Origin: Streptomyces durmitorensis
GTDB lineage: Bacteria > Actinomycetota > Actinomycetes > Streptomycetales > Streptomycetaceae
Direction: 5' to 3'
Assembly (NCBI RefSeq): GCF_023498005.1
Contig: NZ_CP097289.1
Coordinates: 3,534,001-3,598,000 of the forward strand
Length of the DNA: 64,000 nt
Shown here in pieces: positions 35,680 to 43,850 of this stretch; position 1 is the stretch's first letter, and each line of letters begins with the position of its first letter. A model generated the notes under the pieces. It did not search any database and was not told where the DNA came from. It saw only the letters and a list, made by a program, of their open reading frames with translations. The position numbers were made by a program, and so were the translations under genes.

Positions 35680-35907
35680 GTGGAGGTCAAGATCGGCGTG
35701 CAGTACGCGCCCCGCGAGATCGTGCTCGAGAGCACCCAGAGTGCCGAGGAAGTCGAGCGCGCGGTGTCCGAGGCGCTGACCGGCAAGTCGCCGCTGCTGA
35801 GCCTCGTGGACGACCACGGCCGCAAGGTCCTGGTTCCGGCCGACCGCCTTGCGTACGTCGAGCTCGGTGAGCCGACCGCACGCAAGGTGGGCTTCAGCGC
35901 CCTGTAG
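35680..35907 (+). CDS. DUF3107 family protein
   Basis: 75-residue protein of a family restricted, as far as I know, to actinobacteria (TB9.4/Rv3208A-like). It starts MEVKIGVQYAPREIVLES and ends GEPTARKVGFSAL. A GTG start follows CGGAGGG by about nine bases; a longer upstream frame lacks any such site. No signal peptide or membrane segment; a compact alpha/beta domain is likely. Function unknown. Strong terminator downstream. Confidence 0.88.
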   Translation: MEVKIGVQYAPREIVLESTQSAEEVERAVSEALTGKSPLLSLVDDHGRKVLVPADRLAYVELGEPTARKVGFSAL

Positions 35908-35937
35908 TTCACGGGCGCTGCACGCAGGACGAACGAC

Positions 35938-35975
35938 GAGAACGGCCCGGTGGTCACAACCACCGGGCCGTTCTC
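35938..35975 (+). terminator. intrinsic terminator after DUF3107 gene
   Basis: 17-bp perfect stem GAGAACGGCCCGGTGGT with loop CACA, about 30 bases after the stop. Confidence 0.85.
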
Positions 35976-36086
35976 GTGTGTTGACGCGCGCCCACGCGCC
36001 GAGGGTCTGGAGGATTGCATTCCGGCCCCCAGGGGTAAGACCGGCTACGACCGTTTTGCACCTGGCCGCGAGGGAGGGAACACCCT

Positions 36087-36359
36087 GTGATTCTGGAAGC
36101 ACTCGGCTCCGCACTGCTCGGTTTCGCCCTGGCATGGGGCGCGGCCCACCGACTGCCCCACCGGCTCCCGGCGCGCAGCCTGGTCCTGTCGACCGGCGCG
36201 GCGGGCGCGGTGATCGGATCCTTCGTCACGCACATGGCCCTGGGCGCGGGCCACACACCCGCCACGATCGCCGGCGCGGTAGCCGTGGCGGCAGCCCTAC
36301 TCTCACTCCTGCTCCGCCCCAGCCGCTCCCACCTACGCCGTCGCTCAGCGACGGCGTAG
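36087..36359 (+). CDS. small membrane protein
   Basis: 90 residues with two to three hydrophobic segments (LGSALLGFALAWGAAH, LVLSTGAAGAVIGSFVTHMAL, IAGAVAVAAALLSLLL) and a basic C-terminus SHLRRRSATA. A GTG start follows GAGGGAGGG. The last codons and the stop lie inside a hairpin. No recognisable family; a membrane-anchored small protein is the most that can be said. Confidence 0.65.
   Translation: MILEALGSALLGFALAWGAAHRLPHRLPARSLVLSTGAAGAVIGSFVTHMALGAGHTPATIAGAVAVAAALLSLLLRPSRSHLRRRSATA
36333..36359 (+). terminator. hairpin overlapping the stop codon of the small membrane protein
   Basis: 13-bp inverted repeat CTACGCCGTCGCT with a one-base centre; the gene's TAG stop is its right end. Confidence 0.6.
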
Positions 36360-36379
36360 GGGCGGGGGGGGGAACTGGC

Positions 36380-36429
36380 GGGGTCAGCGCCCGTAGGGGC
36401 GCGGGGAACTGCGCGACAAGCCACAGCAC
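36380..36429 (+). repeat. dispersed Streptomyces intergenic element, copy 1
   Basis: Contains GGGGCGCGGGGAACTGCGCG followed by ACAAGCCACAGCAC. A second copy in reverse orientation lies at 60441-60499. I recognise this sequence as recurrent in Streptomyces intergenic DNA. Confidence 0.7.
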
Positions 36430-36466
36430 ACCCGCAGGGGGAAATCCGCGAAACCCAGCGGAGCGC

Positions 36467-37204
36467 CTACGCCGCCAAGCCCAGCGCAGCCATCCGCTTC
36501 GTGTGCGCCTCAGTGATCCGAGAGAACATCCGCCCGACCTCGGCAAGGTCGAACCCATCGGCAACGCCCCCGACCAGCATGGTCGACAAGGCATCCCGAT
36601 CGGCGACCACCCGCTGCGACTGCGAGAGCGCCTCGCCCATCAGGCGACGGGCCCACAGCGCGAGCCGCCCACCCACACGCGGATCCGCGTCGATCGCGGC
36701 CCGCACCTTCTCCACGGCGAAGCTCGCGTGCCCCGTGTCGTCGAGCACCCCGAGGACGAGACGCCGGGTGTCACCGTCGAGCCGCGCCGCCACCTCGCGG
36801 TAGAAGTCACTGGCGATCGAGTCACCCACGTACGCCTTGACCAGGCCCTCAAGCCAGTCGGACGGCGCCGTCTGACGGTGGAAGCCGTCGAGCGCGGCCA
36901 CGAAGGGCTCCATCGCCTCGGTCGCGTCCGCGCCGATCGCGGAGAGCCGGTCCCGCAACTGCTCGAAGTGGTGGAATTCAGCCGACGCCATCTTCGCCAG
37001 CTCCGCCTTGTCGCCGAGCGTCGGCGCCAGCTTCGCGTCCTCCGCGAGCCGCTCGAACGCCGCGAGCTCTCCGTAGGCGAGCGCTCCGAGCAGGTCCACG
37101 ACCGCGGCGCGGTAGTGCGGCTCGGCGGCGGCGGTCCTCCAGTCCTGGGCGGCGATTCCGGTGGGTTCGGCAGGCGTGTCAGCGGCGGTGTCAGGCGTCT
37201 CCAT
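36467..37204 (-). CDS. ferritin-like/MiaE-like protein
   Basis: 245 residues from the preferred ATG, in a ferritin-fold group (MiaE_2-like) conserved in actinobacteria. Ferritin-like metal ligands may be in the pattern LLGALAYGELAAFERLAED and MASAEFHHFEQLRDRL (E and H residues) and in the later GVLDDTGHASFAVEKV. True MiaE hydroxylates a modified tRNA adenosine in other bacteria; whether this paralogue does so is unknown. The preferred ATG is seven bases from a TATTGT box (leaderless). The frame extends three codons further. Mycobacterium has the orthologue at the same place, before rhlE. Confidence 0.82.
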   Translation of the reverse strand: METPDTAADTPAEPTGIAAQDWRTAAAEPHYRAAVVDLLGALAYGELAAFERLAEDAKLAPTLGDKAELAKMASAEFHHFEQLRDRLSAIGADATEAMEPFVAALDGFHRQTAPSDWLEGLVKAYVGDSIASDFYREVAARLDGDTRRLVLGVLDDTGHASFAVEKVRAAIDADPRVGGRLALWARRLMGEALSQSQRVVADRDALSTMLVGGVADGFDLAEVGRMFSRITEAHTKRMAALGLAA

Positions 37205-37211
37205 AAACCGC

Positions 37212-37217
37212 ACAATA
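37212..37217 (-). promoter_or_regulatory. -10 box of a leaderless MiaE-like transcript
   Basis: TATTGT seven bases before the ATG, no ribosome site. Confidence 0.5.
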
Positions 37218-37574
37218 GCCCGCTCGCAGCAACGTGTAAGGGCCTGGTCAGTGACTGTGACGACGACTACGTGACCAATTCGCCAGACACGGCTGCGAGA
37301 TTCCGGGGTACAGTGGTAATGCGCCCGCCGAATATTCGTCGGGCCGTACGAATGAGGATGCCCGGTCGGAGGCCCGATCGGCTCCGACCCGACAGCCCTC
37401 CAGGCGGCCCGCGCAGTGCGGACGGCACGAGGAGGGAACCTCAGCGGTACGAGCGCTCGAGCGCAGGCAGTGGTCCCGCGCCCCCGGCCCCGCCCCCCAA
37501 GCAGCCGGCGGTAGTGGCACGGTCACGACCCCCAGCGTTCGCCTCGGGCCGCGTCTCACAGAAGAGGCAATGCC
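37218..37574 (+). promoter_or_regulatory. long leader region of the RNA helicase gene
   Basis: About 360 bases without a convincing gene. A possible -10 box TACAGT (37309-37314) lies directly before an ATG at 37319, whose frame runs out of frame into the helicase gene and ends at 37630. Long leaders are typical of cold-shock DEAD-box helicase mRNAs. Whether the small frame is translated is unknown. Confidence 0.4.
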
Positions 37575-39872
37575 CTGACTACGACTTTCCGCGATCTCGG
37601 AATTCTCTCCGAGACGGCCGAGGCCCTTGAGGCCGTCGGCATCATCAGCCCTTTCCCCATCCAAGAGATGACGCTGCCCGTAGCGCTCTCCGGCTCCGAC
37701 GTCATCGGCCAGGCCAAGACCGGCACCGGCAAGACGCTCGGCTTCGGACTGCCGCTCCTGGAGCACGTCACCGTCCCCGCGGACGTCGAGGCGGGCCGGG
37801 CCAAGCCCGAGCAGCTGACCGACGCCCCGCAGGCGCTCATCGTCGTCCCCACGCGTGAGCTCTGCCAGCAGGTCACGAACGACCTCCTGACCGCCGGCAA
37901 GGCGCGGAACGTACGCGTCCTCGCCATATACGGCGGCCGTGCCTACGAGCCGCAGGTCGAGGCCCTCAAGAAGGGCATCGACATCGTCGTCGGCACGCCG
38001 GGTCGTCTGCTCGACCTCGCGGGCCAGAAGAAGCTCAACCTCAAGCACATCAAGTGCCTGGTCCTCGACGAGGCCGACGAGATGCTCGACCTGGGCTTCC
38101 TGCCCGACGTCGAGCGGATCATCAACATGCTGCCGCCGAAGCGTCAGACGATGCTGTTCTCGGCGACCATGCCGGGCGCGGTCATCGGCCTGGCCCGTCG
38201 CTACATGTCGCAGCCCACGCACATCCGCGCCACCGCGCCGGACGACGAGGGCCAGACCGTCGCGAACACGAAGCAGCACGTGTACCGCGCGCACAACATG
38301 GACAAGCCCGAGATGGTCTCGCGCATCCTGCAGGCCGACGGCCGCGGACTCGCGATGATCTTCTGCCGTACGAAGCGGACCGCCGCCGACATCGCCGAGC
38401 AGCTCGAGAAGCGCGGCTTCGCCTCGGGCGCCGTGCACGGCGACCTCGGCCAGGGCGCCCGCGAGCAGGCGCTGCGCGCGTTCCGCAACGGCAAGGTGGA
38501 CGTGCTCGTCTGCACGGACGTCGCCGCGCGCGGCATCGACGTCGGTGGCGTCACCCACGTCATCAACTACCAGTCCCCCGAGGACGAGAAGACCTACCTG
38601 CACCGCATCGGCCGCACCGGCCGCGCGGGTGCCAAGGGCATCGCGATCACGCTGGTCGACTGGGACGACATCCCGCGCTGGCAGCTGATCAACAAGGCGC
38701 TGAACCTCGACTTCAGCGACCCGGTCGAGACGTACTCCAGCTCCCCTCACCTGTACGAGGAGCTGAACATCCCGGCGGGCACGAAGGGTGTCCTGCCGCG
38801 CGCCGAGCGGACCCGTGCCGGGCTCCGCGCCGAGGAGATCGAAGACCTCGGCGAGACGGGCGGCAAGGGTGGCTCGCGCGGGCGGGACCGCGGTCGTGAC
38901 GGCGGTCGTGACGGCGGTCGTGACGGCGGTCGTGACCGTAACCGCGGTCCGGCCACCGAGGTGGAGCGCGAGCCGCGTGAGGCGCGTACGCCGCGCCGGC
39001 GTCGCCGCACGCGTTCGGGTACGCCGCTGGAGACTCCTGCTCCGGCCGTGGCAGTGGCCGAGGCCGCGCCTGCCGCTGCCGCTGCCCCTGCCGCCGTGTC
39101 CGCCCCCGAGGCCGAGCTGACGGAGCCGCGTACGCCGCGCCGCCGTCGCCGGACGCGGAGCGGCTCGGAGGCTGCGGAGGCCGTGGTCGAGACGGTCGAG
39201 GCCGTGGAGACGACGGAAGCCGAGGCTCCGGCCACGAAGCCGCGCCGCCGCACCCGCAAGGCTGCGGAGCCGGTGGCCGAGGTCGCGGAAGCGGCCGAGA
39301 CCGAGACTCCCGCCACGAAGCCGCGAGCACGGCGCACGCGCAAGGCAGCGGAGACCGTGGTCGACACGGTCGAGGCAATCGAGGCGGAGGCGCCCGCAGC
39401 CAAGCCGCGCCGCCGCACCCGCAAGGCGGCCGAGCCGGTCGTCGAGGCCGAGGCTACGGAGGCACCCGAGGCCGAGGCCCCGGCCACGAAGCCGCGAGCA
39501 CGGCGCACGCGCAAGGCAGCGGAAGCCGTGGTCGACACGGTCGAGGCAGTCGAGGCGGAGGCGCCCGCAGCCAAGCCGCGCCGCCGCACCCGCAAGGCAG
39601 CCGAGCCGGTCGTCGAGGCCGAGGCTACGGAGGCACCCGAGGCGGAGGCCCCGGCCACCAAGCCGCGGGCACGCCGCACGCGCAAGGCAGCAGAAGCCGT
39701 GGTCGACACGGTCGAGGCCGAGATTCCCGCTCAGCCGACGGAGGAGACCAAGCCGCGCCGCCGTACGCGCAAGGCTGCGGAGGCTCCGGTTGCCGCCGAG
39801 GAGGCCGCCGTCACCAAGCCGCGCCGCAGGGCCCGCAAGGTGGCTGCGCCGGCCGAAGCGCCGGAGAGCTGA
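37575..39872 (+). CDS. DEAD-box ATP-dependent RNA helicase with repetitive C-terminal tail
   Basis: 765 residues from a CTG codon. Homologues are expected to begin TTTFRDLGIL just after it; the first ATG lies 31 codons inside the conserved Q-motif region, and no ATG or GTG is in frame upstream. AAGAGG precedes the CTG by seven bases. Motifs: Q motif PFPIQEMTLP, Walker A AKTGTGKT, PTRELC, TPGRLLD, DEAD, SATMPG, and HRIGRTGRAG. After the helicase core come GRDG repeats and about 290 residues of Ala/Glu/Arg/Lys repeats (57-residue units), likely a disordered RNA-binding tail. RhlE/CsdA-type roles in cold response and ribosome or mRNA processing are the family's usual function. Confidence 0.9.
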   Translation: MTTTFRDLGILSETAEALEAVGIISPFPIQEMTLPVALSGSDVIGQAKTGTGKTLGFGLPLLEHVTVPADVEAGRAKPEQLTDAPQALIVVPTRELCQQVTNDLLTAGKARNVRVLAIYGGRAYEPQVEALKKGIDIVVGTPGRLLDLAGQKKLNLKHIKCLVLDEADEMLDLGFLPDVERIINMLPPKRQTMLFSATMPGAVIGLARRYMSQPTHIRATAPDDEGQTVANTKQHVYRAHNMDKPEMVSRILQADGRGLAMIFCRTKRTAADIAEQLEKRGFASGAVHGDLGQGAREQALRAFRNGKVDVLVCTDVAARGIDVGGVTHVINYQSPEDEKTYLHRIGRTGRAGAKGIAITLVDWDDIPRWQLINKALNLDFSDPVETYSSSPHLYEELNIPAGTKGVLPRAERTRAGLRAEEIEDLGETGGKGGSRGRDRGRDGGRDGGRDGGRDRNRGPATEVEREPREARTPRRRRRTRSGTPLETPAPAVAVAEAAPAAAAAPAAVSAPEAELTEPRTPRRRRRTRSGSEAAEAVVETVEAVETTEAEAPATKPRRRTRKAAEPVAEVAEAAETETPATKPRARRTRKAAETVVDTVEAIEAEAPAAKPRRRTRKAAEPVVEAEATEAPEAEAPATKPRARRTRKAAEAVVDTVEAVEAEAPAAKPRRRTRKAAEPVVEAEATEAPEAEAPATKPRARRTRKAAEAVVDTVEAEIPAQPTEETKPRRRTRKAAEAPVAAEEAAVTKPRRRARKVAAPAEAPES
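39312..39722. repeat. 171-bp tandem repeats in the helicase tail
   Basis: Two full copies and one partial copy of a 57-codon unit beginning ATKPRARRTRKAAE. Similar flanking half-repeats (AKPRRRTRKAAE) continue on both sides. High identity at DNA level between copies suggests recent unequal crossing-over. Confidence 0.85.
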
Positions 39873-39891
39873 AGCTCCACCGAGTTCTGAA

Positions 39892-39931
39892 CCGAAGGCC
39901 CGGCCCCCTCACAGGGACGCCGGGCCTTCGG
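39892..39931 (+). terminator. terminator after the RNA helicase gene
   Basis: CCGAAGGCCCGGC pairs with GCCGGGCCTTCGG over 13 bases around a loop of about 14 bases, 20 bases after the stop. Confidence 0.8.
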
Positions 39932-40044
39932 CGTACCACCCCCCGGGCAACTCCCTTTCACCACCGCCCAGTTGAAGCCACCTCCCGCGCCCCCAACCTC
40001 TCCCACCCACCCGATCCCCCCGCAGCAACGGGGCACCCCAACAG

Positions 40045-40755
40045 CCCCAACCCGGCGCTCCGCGCCGAACCTTTCCCGCCCACCCACCCGTTTGCCCCGC
40101 AGCCAAAGGGTGACCGGATGAGCGGGCGGGGAGAACCCACGCGCGGAAACGGGCGGGCGGGAAGGATCCGCACAGGACAACAGGCAGGTGGGCGGAAAGG
40201 ATCCGCGCGGGCAACGAGCGGCCGGACCAGGACAACCCGCGCGGGCCGACGAGCGGCCGGGGAGGGACAACCCGCGCGGGGCGACGAGCGGCCAGGGAGG
40301 ACCCGGGGCAACGAGCGGCCGGGGAGGCCCCGGGGCAACGAGCGGCCGGGGAGGCCCCGGGGCAACGGACGGACGAGGAAGGTCTGAAAACGCGGGGCAA
40401 CGGGTGGGTGGGCGGGAAGGATCCGGCGCGAAGCGCCGGGACAGCTGATCGCGCAACACCGGTGACAAGCCCCCACCCAGCCCCTCCCACCGCGGAGCAA
40501 CGGGCGGGTGGGCGGGAAAGATCCGGCGCGAAGCGCCGGGACAGCTGATCGCACGACACCGGCGGCCAGCCCCACACCCAGCCGCCCTCCCCACCGCGGA
40601 GCAACAGGCAGGTGCGCGGGGAAGAACCGGGCGCGAAGCGCCGGCCCCGTTCCCGCAGGGCACCCCGGCGACCAGCCCCCACCCAGCCCCCTCCCCACCG
40701 CGGGGCAAACGGGCGGGTGGGTGGGGAGGATCCGCGCGGAGCGCGGGAAAGCCGC
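40045..40755. repeat. array of G-rich hairpin repeats, 984-bp gene-free region
   Basis: The region between 39873 and 40856 has no credible gene. Copies of GGGTGGGCGGGAAGGATCCG plus, in several, the hairpin GGCGCGAAGCGCC and GGGACAGCTGATCGC start near 40053 (inverted), 40146, 40179, 40391, 40491, 40597 and 40699. Between 40205 and 40376 is a second repeat of 24-27 bases containing CAACGAGCGGCCGGGGAGG. A diverged copy lies at 63888-63950. Confidence 0.85.
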
Positions 40756-40843
40756 CCGCGGGCACCGCCGGCCCGAGTAACCGCCCACGCCCCCCGGGCG
40801 GGACGCACCGGCCCCACCCCCCGCACCGCCCCGCGAAGGCCGC

Positions 40844-40849
40844 TAGCCT
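40844..40849 (+). promoter_or_regulatory. -10 box of a leaderless hydrolase transcript
   Basis: TAGCCT seven bases before the ATG, with no ribosome site. Confidence 0.5.
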
Positions 40850-40856
40850 CAGACGC

Positions 40857-41732
40857 ATGAGCAGGCCCCCGACCTTCACCCCGCCCCCCGGCGTCGACGC
40901 CCACCGCCTCCGAACGGCCCGCGGCGACTTCGCCGCGCTCGACGCCCGCCCCCCGGCCGGCCAGGCCAAGGGCACGGTCCTCCTGCTCCCCGGATTCACC
41001 GGGAGCAAGGAGGACTTCATCGCCCTGCTCAAGCCCATCGCAGATGCCGGGTATCGAGCGGTTTCCGTCGACGGCCGGGGGCAGTACGAGACCGAAGGCC
41101 CGGCGAAGGACGAATCCCCTTACATCCAGGCCGAGTTGGCCCAGGACGTCCTCGCCCAGACCGAAGCCGTCGGCGGCACCCCGCACCTTCTCGGCCACTC
41201 CCTCGGCGGCCTCATCGCCCGCGCCGCCACCCTCAGCGCCCCCGCCGACACCTTCGCCTCGCTCACCCTCATGTCCTCCGGCCCCGCCGCCGTCTCGCCC
41301 TCGCAGCAGGACCGCGCCAAGATGCTGACCGACGCGCTCGCCGCCCTCTCCATGGCCGACGTATGGGCGGCCATGCAGGCCCTTGACCCGCCCGAGGACG
41401 CCGACCTCGACGGTGCGGCCCTGCGCACGCGCTGGCTGCGGCACAGCCCCGCCCAGCTCATCGCCACCGGCAAGCAGCTCTGCGCCGAGCCCGACCGCGT
41501 CGCGGAGCTCGACGCCGTCCCCTTGCGCAAGCACGTCATCTCCGGCGAGCGCGACGACACCTGGCCCATCGCCTGGCTCGACGACATGGCGGACCGGCTG
41601 CACGCCCACCGCACAGTCGTCACCGGCGCCGAGCACTCCCCCAACACCGACCGGCCGACGGAGACGGCCGCCGCCCTCATCGCCTTCTGGGACCAGGGAA
41701 CAACAACAACAGGAAACAACAACAACGCGTAG
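40857..41732 (+). CDS. alpha/beta hydrolase
   Basis: 291-residue cytosolic hydrolase. It has LLLPGFTGSKEDF (oxyanion region), VDGRGQYETEG, the nucleophile elbow GHSLGGLIA, an acid in SGERDDTWPI, and a His in TGAEHSPNTD. Substrate unknown. The last twelve codons encode a simple-sequence end, QGTTTTGNNNNA, from a run of ACA/AAC trinucleotides, which looks like recent slippage. Leaderless promoter geometry at the start. It lies between the repeat array and the convergent NYN-domain gene. Confidence 0.88.
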   Translation: MSRPPTFTPPPGVDAHRLRTARGDFAALDARPPAGQAKGTVLLLPGFTGSKEDFIALLKPIADAGYRAVSVDGRGQYETEGPAKDESPYIQAELAQDVLAQTEAVGGTPHLLGHSLGGLIARAATLSAPADTFASLTLMSSGPAAVSPSQQDRAKMLTDALAALSMADVWAAMQALDPPEDADLDGAALRTRWLRHSPAQLIATGKQLCAEPDRVAELDAVPLRKHVISGERDDTWPIAWLDDMADRLHAHRTVVTGAEHSPNTDRPTETAAALIAFWDQGTTTTGNNNNA

Positions 41733-41767
41733 GGGCTGACCCCGTACAGCCGCCGACCCCTCAGCGA

Positions 41768-42679
41768 CTAGTACCGCGTCTGCAAGTTCTCCCAGAACCC
41801 GTCCCGCAGCGCCCGCCGCAGATCCGACTGCCCCCGCAGCGAGTACGCCAGCAGCTTCTCGGCCTCCACCAGGAGCTCCTGGTCCACCGACCCCGGCAGA
41901 TAGGGATGCCCCGGCAGCAGGTCGACCAGCGCCGCGCGCCCCCGCTCGGCCAGCCACTTCGCGGCGATCTGCGCGCCCACGAAACGGACGTCCTCGCGCG
42001 AGGGCCGGGGCGTGCCCACCGCCTCGTACGTCGCCGTGGCGGCGCGCCGGGACACGTACGGCTTGAAGAAGTCCAGGTCGAACGTGCGCTGGCTGTCGAC
42101 CTCCCACAGCAGCGGCTCCGCCTGGTTGCGGCCGCCCTCGGACGCCTCGATGCCCCACAGGTGCACCCGCGCGCCGTACCCCTGCGCCGCCTCCACCGCC
42201 GAGACCAGGTCCTCGTCGCCCCCGATCAGGGCCGCGTCGCTGATGGCGCGGTGCCGGGCCAGTGACTCCAGATCCGTCCGGATGAGGGAGTCCACGCCCT
42301 TCTGCTGGTTGTTCGCGTTGAGGTTGCCCAGGCGGACCTTGACGTCGGGGAGCTCCGCGATCGACTGCTGCTCCACGGTGTGGATGCGGCGCCGCGCACC
42401 GTCGTACCAGTAGACGCGCAGCAGACGGCTGTCCGCGAAGATCGTGCGCGCCTTGTCGATGAAGGCCTCGATCAGACCCTCCGCGTCCAGGTCGAAGGCG
42501 CGCCGGTCCTCCGTGCCGACCGCGAGGCGTCCCGCCGCCGCGTACACATATCCGGCATCGACGAAGATCGCGTGCGTGGACGGTGTCTTCGCCACCTCGG
42601 CGAGCACGCGCTCGAGGAGTCCGTTGGCGCGCTCCAGCTGGACGCTGATCTGGGCGCTGATGTCGATCTCGTCGTTCAT
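41768..42679 (-). CDS. NYN-domain protein (PIN-like RNase fold)
   Basis: 303 residues. The first about 40 are a helical N-terminus (SAQISVQLERANGLLERVL). The NYN/DUF88 domain starts at THAIFVDAGYVYAAAGRL and continues with IDKARTIFADSRLLRVYWYDGA, GNLNANNQQKGVDSLIRTDL and DAALIGGDEDLVSAVEAAQGYG, giving the acidic residues of a PIN-like nuclease site. RNase or RNA-binding activity is the family expectation, not shown here. The C-terminal part has LLPGHPYLPGSVDQELL, of unknown fold. The gene is transcribed toward the hydrolase gene. Confidence 0.82.
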   Translation of the reverse strand: MNDEIDISAQISVQLERANGLLERVLAEVAKTPSTHAIFVDAGYVYAAAGRLAVGTEDRRAFDLDAEGLIEAFIDKARTIFADSRLLRVYWYDGARRRIHTVEQQSIAELPDVKVRLGNLNANNQQKGVDSLIRTDLESLARHRAISDAALIGGDEDLVSAVEAAQGYGARVHLWGIEASEGGRNQAEPLLWEVDSQRTFDLDFFKPYVSRRAATATYEAVGTPRPSREDVRFVGAQIAAKWLAERGRAALVDLLPGHPYLPGSVDQELLVEAEKLLAYSLRGQSDLRRALRDGFWENLQTRY

Positions 42680-42890
42680 TGGGGTCCATTGTCCCGGTGG
42701 TCACGCAGCGAACACAACCGGTCTCGCTACTCGTGAGTAATTAGTCTGTCGAAAAATTTCCTTAGCGTAGGGAATGTTTGCTGGGGGCAACTCGTTGTAC
42801 CCGTATGGAACACCGGACACAGCTGTCCCGGGGGACCACAACTCCAGTAGTTCTCCTTCAGGAGGATGACCAGACGAAGGGAGAAGCCCT

Positions 42891-43043
42891 ATGCGCTTCG
42901 AAATCATGCGACTCGACGACGTCGACGGCGCCGCCGTGGACCGGACCGTCGTAGACGCCGCCTCCGTCAATCGGATCGTGCAGCAGGCCGCAGCGATCGG
43001 CCAGCGCATCTATATCCGACCGGCCGAATCCCCGGCCTCGTAA
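42891..43043 (+). CDS. 50-residue conserved small protein
   Basis: MRFEIMRLDDVDGAAVDRTV begins the frame; it ends IYIRPAESPAS. A GGGAG ribosome site lies about nine bases before the ATG. Codon use is typical of the host (GC-rich third positions), and I remember similar small proteins in other Streptomyces. It is too regular to be chance, but its function is unknown. A terminator follows within 45 bases. No signal peptide; a helical middle (AASVNRIVQQAAAIGQR) is likely. Confidence 0.7.
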   Translation: MRFEIMRLDDVDGAAVDRTVVDAASVNRIVQQAAAIGQRIYIRPAESPAS

Positions 43044-43083
43044 CGCTCAGGTTGATGCACAGGTTGAGTTGATGCACAGGTTG

Positions 43084-43116
43084 AAGGGCCCCGTACACCT
43101 TTGGTACGGGGCCCTT
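43084..43116 (+). terminator. terminator after the 50-residue gene
   Basis: 13-bp perfect stem AAGGGCCCCGTAC with a seven-base loop. A preceding direct repeat of GTTGATGCACAGGTTGA (about 43051-43084) sits next to it. Confidence 0.8.
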
Positions 43117-43166
43117 GGCATGCCCGGAGGCCCTGGCTCCCGGCCCACCCCGTCCGTCGCCGGCGC

Positions 43167-43772
43167 CTAGCCGCCGTTGATCACCTGTGTCACGCCGTTG
43201 ATGATCTGCTGCACCGCGATCGCGGAGAGCATCATCCCCGCGAGCCGCGTCACCAGGACCACGCCGCCGTCCTTGATGACCCGGATGATCAGTAGCGAGT
43301 AGCGCATCACGAGCCACAGCACGACGTGCATCGCCACGATCGCCGCCCACACGGAGATCTGCGTGCCGACGCTGTCGGCGTCCTGGACGGCCAGGATGAC
43401 GGAGACGATCGCGCCGGGCCCCGCGAGCAGCGGCATGCCGAGCGGCACGAGCGCGACGTTGACGTCCTTGGTCTGCTTCGGCTCGTCCGTCTTGCCGGTG
43501 AGCAGGTCGAGCGCGATCAGCAGGAGCAGCAGCCCACCCGCGATCATCAGCGCGGGGACGGAGACATGCAGGTAGTCGAGGATCTGATGGCCCAGGAGCC
43601 CGAAGACCGCGATCACGCCGAAGGCGACGCAGACGGCCTGGAAGGCCATCTTCTTCTGCACCTTGGCGGGGCGCCCGGAGGTGAGTCCGAGGAAGATCGG
43701 CGTGATCCCGGGAGGGTCCATGATCACAAAAAGGGTGAGAAAGAGGGATCCGAAGACGGCGACGTCGAACAC
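43167..43772 (-). CDS. MarC family integral membrane protein
   Basis: 201-residue membrane protein with six hydrophobic segments. It matches the MarC/UPF0056 pattern: LFLTLFVIMDPPGITPIFLGLT at the start, and LVPLGMPLLAGPGAIVSVIL in the centre. The family was once thought to cause multiple antibiotic resistance, which has been withdrawn; a role as a small-molecule transporter is unproven. The GTG start follows AAGG. Single-gene unit ending after the terminator of the 50-residue gene on the other strand. Confidence 0.88.
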   Translation of the reverse strand: MFDVAVFGSLFLTLFVIMDPPGITPIFLGLTSGRPAKVQKKMAFQAVCVAFGVIAVFGLLGHQILDYLHVSVPALMIAGGLLLLLIALDLLTGKTDEPKQTKDVNVALVPLGMPLLAGPGAIVSVILAVQDADSVGTQISVWAAIVAMHVVLWLVMRYSLLIIRVIKDGGVVLVTRLAGMMLSAIAVQQIINGVTQVINGG

Positions 43773-43850
43773 AGTGATGGCCTTGCAGTGAGTCGTACGA
43801 AAGTGCCGCGCGGACGGCGGCGGAAAAGGTGAGCAGATGCGGGGCCGCAG

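Noticed and set aside
37319..37630. Frame with a possible leaderless promoter overlapping the RNA helicase start
   Set aside because: Composition is Pro/Arg-rich like noncoding frames here and it is out of frame with the helicase. Kept only as a note in the leader entry.
35849..37630. 593-codon plus-strand frame covering several genes
   Set aside because: It crosses a terminator and the minus-strand MiaE-like gene and carries no recognisable domain.
40045..40755. CRISPR array
   Set aside because: The repeats are variable in length and spacing, one is inverted, some are joined without spacers, and no cas gene is nearby.
39909..42704. 931-codon minus-strand frame across the repeat array, hydrolase and NYN genes
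   Set aside because: It covers two real genes and the repeat region, with no motif and extreme composition.
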